From: Methylophaga sp. OBS1
GTDB taxonomy: Bacteria > Pseudomonadota > Gammaproteobacteria > Nitrosococcales > Methylophagaceae
Length of the DNA stretch: 64,000 bases
NCBI RefSeq assembly: GCF_026319365.1
Contig: NZ_JAPDMS010000001.1
Location: 132,561 to 196,560 of the forward strand
Direction: 5' to 3'
Shown: one piece after another, positions 20,026 through 28,069 of the stretch
Position numbering within the stretch: the first letter of the stretch is position 1
Layout of the letters: each line of letters begins with the position of its first letter
Notes under the pieces: generated by a model
The model's input: only the letters and a program-made list of their open reading frames with translations
What the model was told of the DNA's origin: nothing
Databases searched by the model: none
Made by a program: the position numbers and the translations under genes

Positions 20026-20857
20026 GTTTAAACGCTGGCTGTTGCTGATAACGTTGAATGGTGCTGACTTCTTCGATTAACTGCGGCAGTGGCGGGATAT
20101 TGAAATCGCGCTCAAGCAGAGTGGGTTTGACGCCATGATACTGATAAGTCTGGGACAGCAACTCCCAGACCGGATCGATCACATCGGCGCCATGCGTATC
20201 GACAATCAGATCCTCGGCCTCATTGTAGTGGCCGGCAATATGCAGATAGGCAATACGCTCAGTGGGCAGGGCCTTGATATAGTCAATCGGATCGTAACGA
20301 TGATTGACGCTGTTGACATAGACATTGTTCACATCCAGCAACAGGTCACAGTCCGCTTCTTCAAGAATTGCCCGGGTAAAGGCAATTTCATCCATTTCCT
20401 GTCCCGGCGCTGCATAGTAAGAGACATTCTCAATCACCAGTCGACGTTCAAGTATCGACTGAACTTTTTTAATGCGATCAGCGACGTAATGGACGGCTTC
20501 TTCAGTGAAAGGAATTGGCATCAGGTCATACAGGTGACCATCGTCACTACAGTAGCTTAAATGCTCGCTGTAACAGCGTATATTGTGTCTGTCGAAAAAC
20601 TGCTTGAGCCGCTGCAGGAAATGCTCATCCAGTGGGGCAGGACTGCCAATCGACAATGACAGACCATGGCAGAGCATCGGATAACGCTCGGTGATTGCCG
20701 AGAATTTACGGCCGAAACCGCCCCCCATTTCCATCCAGTTTTCCGGTGCGACTTCCAGGAAATCGATACCGGTGTCATCCATTTGGGCCAGTTCGTCAAT
20801 AAAACTGCGGCGCAGGCCGAGGCCGGCACCGTTCACCGGACAAGTTTTACTATTCAT
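20009..20857 (-). CDS. DUF692 multinuclear non-heme iron oxidase (MNIO), MbnB/BufB-like
   Basis: This 282-residue TIM-barrel protein belongs to DUF692, the family of MbnB and other multinuclear iron oxidases that modify cysteine residues in precursor proteins. Candidate metal ligands are in the expected order: His64 (CHGLSLSIG), Glu98-His99 (YSEHLSY), Glu143 (VIENVSYY), Asp175 and Asn178 (LDVNNVYVN), His206 and His210 (YLHIAGH), Asp220 and His222 (VDTHG), and Glu249 (LLERDFN). The DUF2063 partner overlaps downstream. Upstream, where a small DUF2282-type precursor is usual, lies a secreted 250-residue protein with a single CGC motif. The family assignment is firm; the substrate is inferred. 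Confidence 0.9.
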   Translation of the reverse strand: MNSKTCPVNGAGLGLRRSFIDELAQMDDTGIDFLEVAPENWMEMGGGFGRKFSAITERYPMLCHGLSLSIGSPAPLDEHFLQRLKQFFDRHNIRCYSEHLSYCSDDGHLYDLMPIPFTEEAVHYVADRIKKVQSILERRLVIENVSYYAAPGQEMDEIAFTRAILEEADCDLLLDVNNVYVNSVNHRYDPIDYIKALPTERIAYLHIAGHYNEAEDLIVDTHGADVIDPVWELLSQTYQYHGVKPTLLERDFNIPPLPQLIEEVSTIQRYQQQPAFKHVSHG

Positions 20858-20922
20858 AGACGCTCCTGCATTCAGTCTCTGGATCTGTGACGCCTGGGCG
20901 GGCGCTTTGTTACAGATGTGGC

Positions 20923-21675
20923 TTAATCCAGATTGACTTCGAACATGGTGCGATCAACGCCGACATTGCCCGTGGTCGGATCGACCATGTAGACGATCGC
21001 TTTATAATGGCCGGATTGTTTGATCTCGGTTTTGCCTGAGAACATGCCCACCGGACCGGTAAATTCAAGCGGCACTTCAGCGAGGGTTTCCTCATCCTGC
21101 ATCAGGATGGCTTTAACTTCATAGTTATCCGGTTTCCAAAGACCATCTTTGGTAATCGGGCAGCCACACAGCAATGAGGCTTTGGTATAGAACTCGACTT
21201 TGCCGCCCTCGAGTACCTGAGTCCAGGCATCGACAATAAAGCCGGGCATGTTAAGAATGATGCCATCACCCAGCAGGTGTTTACCCGGTACGACCCAGGA
21301 AGTGACCGTGGCTTCCTGTAGTGACTGCCGGTAGCCATAAGGCCCCATCAGTTTAAATTTCAACAGGCGTGGTGCTTCGAGGTCGACTTCGGCCAGAAAT
21401 CCGGCAGTTTTATCATCAGTGAGTGTTTGTCCGCGTTTGATCGGGTTTTTGACCAGTAAATCGGTATCGCCGGTCCCGCCATTGATCCAGCCTTCATCCA
21501 GAATTTCACCGGTTTCCGCATCTTCAACCACCACGCGCACGCCGCCGACACCGGTACCAATAAATTTGGCATCCACTGCCTGGGCCCGAATCATAATCTT
21601 AGTCTCTTCTGCCTGAGCAGGCAGACTCAATGCCATGACCAGGGGTAGCAGTAGGGCGAGAAACAATCTTTTCAT
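20923..21675 (-). CDS. Secreted protein of unknown family with a lone Cys-Gly-Cys motif; possible MNIO substrate
   Basis: I do not recognise a family. From the ATG at 21675, which follows a well-placed GAGG, the protein has 250 residues with a clear signal peptide cleaved near AQAEE (residue 22-23). The mature part looks beta-rich, with segments such as GVRVVVEDAETGEILDEGW and a C-terminal FTGPVGMFSGKTEIKQSGHY, suggestive of two Ig- or transthyretin-like domains. The only two cysteines in the whole protein are Cys170 and Cys172 in LLCGCPITKDGLW. It is the first gene of the operon with the DUF692 and DUF2063 genes, 65 bp upstream of the former. A longer frame to 21750 is open but lacks a better start. 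Confidence 0.7.
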   Translation of the reverse strand: MKRLFLALLLPLVMALSLPAQAEETKIMIRAQAVDAKFIGTGVGGVRVVVEDAETGEILDEGWINGGTGDTDLLVKNPIKRGQTLTDDKTAGFLAEVDLEAPRLLKFKLMGPYGYRQSLQEATVTSWVVPGKHLLGDGIILNMPGFIVDAWTQVLEGGKVEFYTKASLLCGCPITKDGLWKPDNYEVKAILMQDEETLAEVPLEFTGPVGMFSGKTEIKQSGHYKAIVYMVDPTTGNVGVDRTMFEVNLD

Positions 21676-21882
21676 GATAGACCTCATGTCATTAATGGAA
21701 CGGATTACTGTCTTTGTGACTATTATGATTGCGCAATGTTCTGTTTGCATACCTCTATTTCATGACGGCATGCTGATGGCATGGTCAACTGCTACAATGA
21801 CGCTCTGTGAAACTTGAGGCAAGCGCGTCGGTCATTAATCTGACGTTCTGCCAATCTGGTTACTCCTGACAGGTATCGCTTC

Positions 21883-22863
21883 ATGCTCGCTTATATTATT
21901 AGACGGATTCTTTACGCCTTTCCCATACTGTTGGGGGTGAATGCGCTCACATTCGTTTTGTTTTTCATGGTCAACACGCCAGACGATATGGCGCGAATGC
22001 ACCTGGGTAACAAGTACGTGAACGAGGCGGCAATCGAAACCTGGAAGCAGGAACGTGGCTATGACCAGCCTTTGCTCTGGAACAGTGAGGCAGAGGGTGT
22101 CGATAAAGTCACGGAAACCATTTTCTTTGCCAAATCTCTCAGCCTGTTTGTGTTTGAATTTGGCCAGGCTGATGATGGCCGGGACATCGGTGAAGATATC
22201 AAGAACCGCATGTGGCCAAGTCTGGCGATCGCAGTACCGATCCTGATTATCGGTCTGATGGTCAATATCACCTTCGCTATGCTGATGGTCTTTTTCCGGG
22301 CTACTTATGTCGACCTGAGTGGCGTCATCCTGTGCGTGATTTTGATGTCGATATCCGGCCTTTTCTATATTATTGGCGGCCAGTTCCTGGTCGGTAAAAT
22401 CATGCAACTGGTGCCGATATCCGGCTACGCAGAAGGCTTTGATGCGACCAAGTTCCTGATACTGCCGGTTGCTATCGGCATTATTTCCGGTATTGGCAGC
22501 GGCTCTCGCTGGTACCGGACTTTATTTCTGGAAGAAGCTTCCAAAGATTACGTCCGCACCGCCCGTGCCAAGGGCCTGTCAGAAGTCCGGGTGCTGTTCT
22601 CACATGTGCTTAAAAACGCCATGATCCCGATTTTGACCGGTATCGTGGTGGTGTTGCCAACTTTGTTTATGGGCAGCCTGATTCTGGAATCATTCTTCGG
22701 TATCCCCGGCCTGGGTAGTTACACTATTGATGCTATTCATGCACAGGATTTTGCGATTGTCCGGGCGATGGTCTTCCTGGGCTCAGTGCTCTACATTGTC
22801 GGCCTGATGCTGACCGATATCTCATACACCGTCGTTGATCCGCGGGTAAGACTCGATGGCTGA
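21883..22863 (+). CDS. OppB/DppB-family ABC transporter permease (orphan)
   Basis: This 326-residue inner-membrane protein begins MLAYIIRRILYAFPILLGV, the standard opening of the dipeptide/oligopeptide/nickel permease B family. It has about six membrane spans and the cytoplasmic EAA loop EEASKDYVRTARAKGLS that contacts the ATPase. The loop after the first span is unusually charged. No partner permease, ATPase or binding protein gene is adjacent. Its last 8 bp overlap the DUF455 gene (ATGGCTGA). It would have to work with subunits encoded elsewhere, or it is a relic. Confidence 0.85.
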   Translation: MLAYIIRRILYAFPILLGVNALTFVLFFMVNTPDDMARMHLGNKYVNEAAIETWKQERGYDQPLLWNSEAEGVDKVTETIFFAKSLSLFVFEFGQADDGRDIGEDIKNRMWPSLAIAVPILIIGLMVNITFAMLMVFFRATYVDLSGVILCVILMSISGLFYIIGGQFLVGKIMQLVPISGYAEGFDATKFLILPVAIGIISGIGSGSRWYRTLFLEEASKDYVRTARAKGLSEVRVLFSHVLKNAMIPILTGIVVVLPTLFMGSLILESFFGIPGLGSYTIDAIHAQDFAIVRAMVFLGSVLYIVGLMLTDISYTVVDPRVRLDG

Positions 22864-23677
22864 GTCAATACAACTTCGCGAACAGGCTCTGGAATGCCTG
22901 TTAATCGCTGATCCCTGGCTAAAAGCGTCTGCCACTCAGGCACTCTACAAACAGGTCCAGGAACAGGGATTTTCGGTCTCTGATGATAGCCTGGCAGTGC
23001 CCGCTTTCCCCGGCCGTCCTGATAAGCCAGAACTGGTTGCACCCCGTGACTTACCGCGTCGCCGCAATAATCAGAAAACCGGTCATGCCACCCTGATTCA
23101 TGCCATTTGTCATATCGAGTTCAACGCTATCAACCTGGGACTGGATGCCATTGCACGATTTGCCGATATGCCGGAGGCATTTTATGCAGACTGGATGCAG
23201 GTAGCTTATGAAGAAGCCACCCATTTTGAAATGCTGGATCAGCATTTACGGACGATGGGATTTGCTTATGGTGATTTCCCAGCCCATGACGGGATGTGGG
23301 AGATGGCTCGAAAAACCCATCATGACCCTTTGACGCGAATGGCGCTGGTGCCGAGAGTACTGGAAGCACGTGGCCTGGATGTGACGCCCTCGATGATGAA
23401 CAAGCTCAGAGGTTCAGGGGATTATCAGGCGGTAGAGATTCTGGAAACGATTTTGCGGGAAGAAGTGGGGCATGTGAAAGTCGGCACCCACTGGTTTAAT
23501 TTTCTCTGCGAGCAACGTGGACTGGACCCGTATCTGACCTTCAAAGACTTGCTGGAAACTTATTTCAACGGCGAAATTCGCGGCCCGTTTCATACTGATG
23601 CCCGTATCGCGGCCGGCTTTAGTGAAGCCGAAATGGCGCTGCTGGAGTCCCAGGCGGTGTATAAAAAACAGGCCTGA
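22856..23677 (+). CDS. DUF455 family ferritin-like protein
   Basis: This 273-residue protein matches DUF455, a ferritin-like four-helix family. Putative di-iron ligands are visible: HIEFNAI, EEATHFEML (an ExxH motif) and EEVGHVKVG (a second ExxH). That pattern suggests an oxygen-activating or metal-binding protein related to MiaE-like hydroxylases, but no reaction is established for the family as far as I know. It is translationally coupled to the OppB-type permease by an 8-bp overlap and converges with rnfH, with 1 bp between stop codons. Confidence 0.85.
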   Translation: MAESIQLREQALECLLIADPWLKASATQALYKQVQEQGFSVSDDSLAVPAFPGRPDKPELVAPRDLPRRRNNQKTGHATLIHAICHIEFNAINLGLDAIARFADMPEAFYADWMQVAYEEATHFEMLDQHLRTMGFAYGDFPAHDGMWEMARKTHHDPLTRMALVPRVLEARGLDVTPSMMNKLRGSGDYQAVEILETILREEVGHVKVGTHWFNFLCEQRGLDPYLTFKDLLETYFNGEIRGPFHTDARIAAGFSEAEMALLESQAVYKKQA

Positions 23678-23678
23678 A

Positions 23679-23993
23679 TCAGTCTTCTGACGCTTTGGCC
23701 TTTTTCTTCGCCATTTCTGCTTTCTGACGACGGGACTCTTTGGGGTCGGCAATCAAAGGTCGATAGATTTCGATCCGGTCCTTGTGATTGAGGCTGGCAT
23801 TGAGTTTACACATCTTGCCGAAAATACCGACCTTGTCGGTGCTCAAATCAATCTGTGGGTAACGCTCCAGAATGCCGGAACGTTTGATGGCTTCCTCGAC
23901 CTGGCAGTCGGCCGGCACTTCAATTTCCAGAATCAGTTGCTCATTGGGCAGGGCATAAGCCACTTCAACAACAATATGTTCAGCGTTTTCCAT
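23679..23993 (-). CDS. rnfH: RnfH family protein
   Basis: A 104-residue ubiquitin-like beta-grasp protein of the RnfH/UPF0125 family. It has IVVEVAYALPNEQLILEIEVP at the N-terminus, SGILERYPQIDLSTDKVGIFGK in the middle and DRIEIYRPL at the end of the fold, then a lysine-rich tail. The frame is open much further upstream, but the ATG at 23993 (MENAEHIV) is where the family begins. It overlaps ratA by 14 bp, a linkage conserved across gammaproteobacteria next to smpB. Its cellular role is not settled. Confidence 0.92.
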   Translation of the reverse strand: MENAEHIVVEVAYALPNEQLILEIEVPADCQVEEAIKRSGILERYPQIDLSTDKVGIFGKMCKLNASLNHKDRIEIYRPLIADPKESRRQKAEMAKKKAKASED

Positions 23994-24420
23994 AGATTTC
24001 CTGGGCACGTTTGCAGAAGGCATCGACCAGTGAGCCGGAGATCTGGGTAAATACCGGCCCCAAAGCCAAATCCAGCAGCCGGGTGGAAAACTCAAAATCC
24101 ATATCCAACTGGACACGGCATCCCTGATTGTCACCGATGGGCTTGAATTGCCAGTGACCTTCCAGATGGCGGAAGGGGCCGTCAATCAGTTCGATACGGA
24201 TAGCATTGCCGTGATCGAGTACGTTTCGTGTTGAAAATTCATGATGGATACCCCCTTTGGCGATATCCAGTGCCGCACAGATCACATCTTCATTTTTATT
24301 GATGATACGGCTGCCTTTGCACCAGGGCAGAAAACGTGGATAAGCTTCCACATCATTGACCAGATCAAACATCTGATCAGGCGTATACATCACCAAAGCA
24401 CTTCGTGTAATGGTAGTCAT
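23980..24420 (-). CDS. ratA: RatA/COQ10-family START-domain protein
   Basis: A 146-residue polyketide cyclase/START-fold protein beginning with ITRSALVMYTPDQMFDLVNDVEAYPRFLP, the signature of the RatA/YfjG and COQ10 family. In Escherichia coli RatA was reported to block 70S ribosome association, while homologues bind ubiquinone; the sequence does not decide between these. It is coupled to rnfH by an overlap and lies near smpB, the usual neighbourhood, but a symporter gene is inserted between ratA and smpB here. Confidence 0.92.
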   Translation of the reverse strand: MTTITRSALVMYTPDQMFDLVNDVEAYPRFLPWCKGSRIINKNEDVICAALDIAKGGIHHEFSTRNVLDHGNAIRIELIDGPFRHLEGHWQFKPIGDNQGCRVQLDMDFEFSTRLLDLALGPVFTQISGSLVDAFCKRAQEIYGKR

Positions 24421-24437
24421 CAGGTCGGGTTATTGTC

Positions 24438-25808
24438 TTATATTTTCAGTAGACCGGTCAGGTTGGCAAACACAATCAGGATTGCCAGCGGTGACACGAA
24501 ACGAATCAACAACAGCCAGCAATAATGCAGAATCCGGCTGCCCATCGCCAACTCATCAGCCGTGCTGGCAGGTTTTATCATCCATCCGGCGAAAATGGCT
24601 ATCAGTAAGCCACCTAAAGGCAACATGATATTCGCAGTCAGGTAGTCAAGCAAGCCGAAGGCCGTCTTGCCGAACAGCGTCCAGTCCTGACCGATGTTGA
24701 ATGAAAACAGGGTTAGCAGACCCAGCAGCCAGATAATGCCACAGGACAGCAGGGTCGCATTACGACGACTGAAACCGTGGTTTTCTACCATCCAGGCGAC
24801 TATCGGCTCCACCAGGGAGATACCGGAACTCCAGGCGGCAAAGACCAGCAGCAGGAAGAAAATACCACCGAAGAACTGCCCACCCGGCATATGGCCAAAG
24901 GCGATTGGCAGGGTTTCAAAAATCAGGCTGGGCCCGGCGCCCGGCTCCATGCCGTTGGCAAACACCAGTGGGAAAATGGCCAAACCGGCCAGCAGAGCAA
25001 CACCGGTATCCATCACTGAAATCGTCACAGACACCTTAAATATAGATGTTTTCTTGGGGAGGTAAGAGCCATAAACCATGATCGCGCCCATCCCCAGGCT
25101 CAGGGTGAAAAAGGCGTGGCCCATCGCTATCAGAATTGAGTTCGCAGTCAGCTTGGAAAAGTCAGCATCAAACAGAAAATGCACGCTGCGGGTAAAAGCC
25201 TCACCGGTATTGAAAGCGTAACCGACCAACATGATGAGAATGATAAAAAGTGCCGGCATCATAATGCGTACCGACTTTTCCAGACCATGCTGTACCCCAC
25301 GGGTCACCACAAACATGGTGATAATCATAAACAGCGTGTGCCAGGCCAGCAGCCGCTCGGGGTCACTGACCAGTGCCGAATGAATACTTGCTGCGCCATC
25401 CGGGGTGACGCCCTCAAATACACCAAACAAGGTACGCGGGATGTAGGCCATGGCCTGACCGGCAATGACACTGTAATAAGAGAGGATAAAAAAGCCTGCC
25501 AGGACCCCCATGGCCCCCAACCAACCCCAGATTCTGGAGCGACCCTCTTCTTCGGCGAGGGACCTCAGGCTGTTTATGGGATTCTGGCGACCCCGGCGGC
25601 CAATCAGCACTTCCGCCATCATCAATGGCAGACCAATCAGGGCAATACAGCCGAGGTAGACAATGACAAAGGCACCGCCACCATTTTCGCCGGTGACGTA
25701 GGGAAATTTCCAAATATTACCAAGACCAACAGCTGAACCGGTGGCCGCCAGAATAAATGCCCAGCGGGAAGTCCACTCACCGTGTATCGACTTTGCAGGT
25801 CTTGCCAT
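24438..25808 (-). CDS. Neurotransmitter:sodium symporter (LeuT-type) family transporter
   Basis: This protein of about 456 residues has the NSS signature GSAVGLGNIWKFPYVTGENGG in the first membrane helix, which forms the sodium and substrate sites of LeuT. About eleven further spans follow, including GMGAIMVYGSYLPKK. Such proteins import amino acids or related amines with sodium. The ATG at 25808 (MARPAKSIHGEW) follows a GGA-type ribosome-binding site and is preferred to an upstream in-frame ATG at 25832. The substrate cannot be told from the sequence; a methylated amine or amino acid is possible in this organism. Confidence 0.93.
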   Translation of the reverse strand: MARPAKSIHGEWTSRWAFILAATGSAVGLGNIWKFPYVTGENGGGAFVIVYLGCIALIGLPLMMAEVLIGRRGRQNPINSLRSLAEEEGRSRIWGWLGAMGVLAGFFILSYYSVIAGQAMAYIPRTLFGVFEGVTPDGAASIHSALVSDPERLLAWHTLFMIITMFVVTRGVQHGLEKSVRIMMPALFIILIMLVGYAFNTGEAFTRSVHFLFDADFSKLTANSILIAMGHAFFTLSLGMGAIMVYGSYLPKKTSIFKVSVTISVMDTGVALLAGLAIFPLVFANGMEPGAGPSLIFETLPIAFGHMPGGQFFGGIFFLLLVFAAWSSGISLVEPIVAWMVENHGFSRRNATLLSCGIIWLLGLLTLFSFNIGQDWTLFGKTAFGLLDYLTANIMLPLGGLLIAIFAGWMIKPASTADELAMGSRILHYCWLLLIRFVSPLAILIVFANLTGLLKI

Positions 25809-25939
25809 GTTTGAGTCCTGATTGATGCACAAATTGCTCCGATTGTAACCAGATTTTGTTCAAATCAACAAACAAGCCTCACCTGGTCGTATTGACTGAA
25901 AATAATGAAGACCGCCGCTAAAAACTTTATAATGGACGG

Positions 25940-26419
25940 ATGGCTAAAAAGAACAAAAAGAAAACACTCAGTGACAACACCATCGCGGTCAACCGCAAGG
26001 TTCGTCATGACTTTTTTATCGAAGAGACCTTTGAAGCAGGAATATCTCTTGAAGGTTGGGAAGTAAAAAGTCTGCGTGATGGCAAGCTGCAATTAAACGA
26101 GAGTTATGTGCATATCCGTCAGGGCGAAGCCTATCTGGCTAATGCTCTGATTTCTCCGCTTAAAACCGCTTCCACCCACATCGTGCCCGAATCACAGCGC
26201 GACAGAAAACTGTTACTGCACCGTCGCGAGCTGGATAAGCTCATTGGCGCCGTCGAGCGCAAAGGCTACACCCTGGTGCCACTGACAATGTACTGGATGA
26301 AAGGAATGGCCAAGCTAAAAATCGCACTGGCCAAAGGTAAGCAACTCCACGACAAACGCGCCACAGAAAAAGAACGTGACTGGCAGCGCGACAAAGCCCG
26401 TATCCTCAAAATGAAATAG
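25940..26419 (+). CDS. smpB: SsrA-binding protein
   Basis: SmpB delivers tmRNA to stalled ribosomes for trans-translation. The 159-residue protein has the standard segments: [51 protein letters not shown], and the basic C-terminal tail [17 protein letters not shown] that enters the empty mRNA channel. Its partner ssrA lies about 550 bp downstream on the same strand, beyond a block of interspersed repeats. Confidence 0.98.
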   Translation: MAKKNKKKTLSDNTIAVNRKVRHDFFIEETFEAGISLEGWEVKSLRDGKLQLNESYVHIRQGEAYLANALISPLKTASTHIVPESQRDRKLLLHRRELDKLIGAVERKGYTLVPLTMYWMKGMAKLKIALAKGKQLHDKRATEKERDWQRDKARILKMK

Positions 26420-26438
26420 GGGCCAACGCTTCGACATC

Positions 26439-26805
26439 GTCATTGCGAGGCCCCAGGCCGTGGCAACCCAGTCCAGTGCGCAGAGAAATGCCCAAGTCAC
26501 ACCGCGTTTGCCACAACAAACAATGACCAACGCCAACCTTCCCCGTCATTGCGAGGCCCCAGGCCGTGGCAACCCAGTCCCCACCGCCGAGAGTTGCCCG
26601 AGTCACACCGTGTCTGCCACAACAAATAATGATCACCCCCAATCCATCCCAGTCATTGCGAGGCCATAGGCCGCGGCAATCCAGTCCAGTGCGCTGAGAA
26701 ATGCCCAAGTCGCGTCGTGTTAGCCACAACAAACAATGACCAATGCCAACCCATCCCCGTCATTGCGAGGCCACATGCCGTGGCAATCCAGTCCCCACCG
26801 TTAAT
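26439..26805. repeat. Tandem ~107-bp repeats, three full units and one partial
   Basis: Units start at 26439, 26545, 26652 and 26759, each with GTCATTGCGAGGCC, then GGCAAYCCAGTCC. The periods are 106-107 bp. Units 1 to 3 also share a second half (CAAGTC...CACAACAAACAATGACCA). The fourth is cut after CCAGTCCCCACCG. The GTCATTGCGAGG / GGCAATCCAGTC core is a widespread intergenic palindromic repeat. Open frames across the array are artefacts. The remaining gap to the tmRNA (26806-26967) holds only a candidate promoter. Confidence 0.88.
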
Positions 26806-26941
26806 AAGTGCACCAAACCAAAACGACCAGAAACCGATAACAAGTAAAAATAACCAACGCTAATATCGAGCCCACACCCAAAATCCACAAAATAAATTAA
26901 GACGACACAAAAAGCCCCTAGCTGAGAAACTTGTCTTTCTC

Positions 26942-26947
26942 TATAAT
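26942..26947 (+). promoter_or_regulatory. -10 box of the ssrA promoter
   Basis: A consensus TATAAT lies 20 bp upstream of the mature tmRNA 5' end, as expected for a precursor with a short leader removed by RNase P. The -35 region is weak at standard spacing. Confidence 0.55.
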
Positions 26948-26967
26948 GTCCATGTAACACAAGCTTT

Positions 26968-27331
26968 GGGGGCGACCTGGCTTCGACGGGGATCGCAAAA
27001 CCTGAGGTGCATGCCGAGTATTTCAGTTCTTCTCGTAAAACAGACTGAAACTTAAAATAGTTGCTAACGATAACAACTACGCACTAGCTGCTTAATAACC
27101 AGCAAATGCCGTCCGACCAGACCCGTGCTTGTGCGACTGGTATCGGGCGTCGACTCACACAAGATCGTCTCGACGTAAGCTAGGTGCGAAGAGACTAAAA
27201 CTTTGACTAGCTCGCTGTCTGTTTGCCCTGTCCATCGGGTTGCAGCCAGTTAAATCAAAAGATGGAATAAGCATGTAGATCCAACGGCGGAGGATCTCCG
27301 GACGCGGGTTCGATTCCCGCCGCCTCCACCA
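26968..27331 (+). ncRNA. ssrA: Transfer-messenger RNA
   Basis: The 364-nt tmRNA rescues stalled ribosomes with SmpB. The 5' end GGGGGCG pairs with CGCCTCC ahead of the encoded ACCA end (27328-27331), giving a 7-bp acceptor stem with one G-U pair. The tRNA-like T arm GCGGGTTCGATTCCCGC is intact. The tag reading frame begins with GCT at 27063 and encodes ANDNNYALAA, ending with TAA at 27093-27095; E. coli has ANDENYALAA. A rho-independent terminator follows. The 3' end is the attachment site of the island that follows. Confidence 0.97.
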
Positions 27332-27372
27332 ATCGAATAGAGAAACCACCCTCGGGTGGTTTTTTTGTGTCT
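27317..27372. repeat. Left attachment-type direct repeat (attL-like) at the ssrA 3' end
   Basis: The tmRNA 3' end plus its terminator is repeated at 37856-37906. A 25-bp core is identical (27348-27372 and 37882-37906: ACCCTCGGGTGG, seven T, GTGTCT). Upstream of it the copies align with small gaps through CCAATCGAA and CGCCGC. The two copies enclose the whole restriction/defence island. No integrase gene lies between them. Confidence 0.75.
27343..27367 (+). terminator. ssrA terminator (left copy)
   Basis: AAACCACC, a CTCG loop, and GGTGGTTTTTTT form a stable hairpin with a T tract 12 nt after the tmRNA 3' end. A second copy of the same terminator is found at 37877-37900 beyond the island. Confidence 0.9.
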
Positions 27373-27712
27373 TTTGTTTCTGAGTGGCTTCTGTCATTTC
27401 TATTTTGAGGCTGATTGTTGTGGCAAGGGATTTAACTATACAACGAACAAGAAAAGTATCTAAAAGACTCTGTTGAGATCATTACTAGTTAGTTTAGTTG
27501 ATGTACACATTTTTAATCTCCTGTCGCCTGTAGTTGATTATTACATGGGATGCTAAGTTTTCTGAGCAAATACACCTTGAGTTAAAACATACAAATTCAT
27601 TGGCCTCGTATATTAAATTAACAGCTAAAAATTGATTTTAGTTTTTTATATAATTTAGTAGTCTCTGAATGTGAAGTAATTCTCAAATTTCTCCAATCAG
27701 GAACCTGATAGC
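27373..27712. other. AT-rich island left flank, no gene seen
   Basis: A 340-bp stretch of visibly AT-rich DNA between the ssrA terminator and the first island gene. I find no convincing reading frame or RNA in it. It presumably carries the promoter of the island operon. Confidence 0.6.
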
Positions 27713-28069
27713 ATGGAAAGCATTACTGAAGAGACTATTACTGCAATTCTAAACCTTTCCCTTCACGTCTGTATGGCTGATGGGGTTCTATCTGAAGTCG
27801 AAGAACAGTCAATTATCGAACAAATCAAGGACTGTTTCGAAATTGTCGATGAAAACGCACTCAGAAACTCAATAGATAATTTTTTTGACTCTGATCATCC
27901 GCTAGATGGTCTGATAGCTCCTCTGGTTGATACGGTCTATCTAAAAAAATCGTTAAAAATTGCATATTTTGCGGCTGACGCAGATGGCCTTGATGTTAGA
28001 GAGAACATTGCTTTTCAGAGGGTTCTGCGTTCATGCAATTATTTCCTAGAGGATATCGTTGATGTCTGA
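27713..28069 (+). CDS. TerB-like acidic helical protein
   Basis: This 118-residue protein is acidic and helical. It resembles the TerB/DjlA-type metal-binding helical domain: CMADGVLSEVEEQSIIEQI and a second ADADGLDVRENIAFQRV, two similar segments with Asp/Glu around a turn. TerB-like modules occur in stress and phage-defence gene sets. It is the first gene of the island operon, and its stop overlaps the start of the ATPase gene by 8 bp (ATG at 28062). The role is inferred only from its position; it may be a regulatory or sensor subunit. Confidence 0.65.
   Translation: MESITEETITAILNLSLHVCMADGVLSEVEEQSIIEQIKDCFEIVDENALRNSIDNFFDSDHPLDGLIAPLVDTVYLKKSLKIAYFAADADGLDVRENIAFQRVLRSCNYFLEDIVDV

Noticed and set aside
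23994..24185. Upstream extension of rnfH
   Set aside because: It is ratA read out of frame; family similarity begins at the ATG at 23993.
26315..26960. Minus- and plus-strand open frames downstream of smpB
   Set aside because: They run through the ~107-bp repeat units and show only repeat-derived peptides such as RHCEAPGRGNP.
27155..27397. Minus-strand frame of 80 codons with RRRESNPRP
   Set aside because: It is the reverse complement of the tmRNA 3' half and terminator; this peptide is a familiar artefact of such RNA genes.
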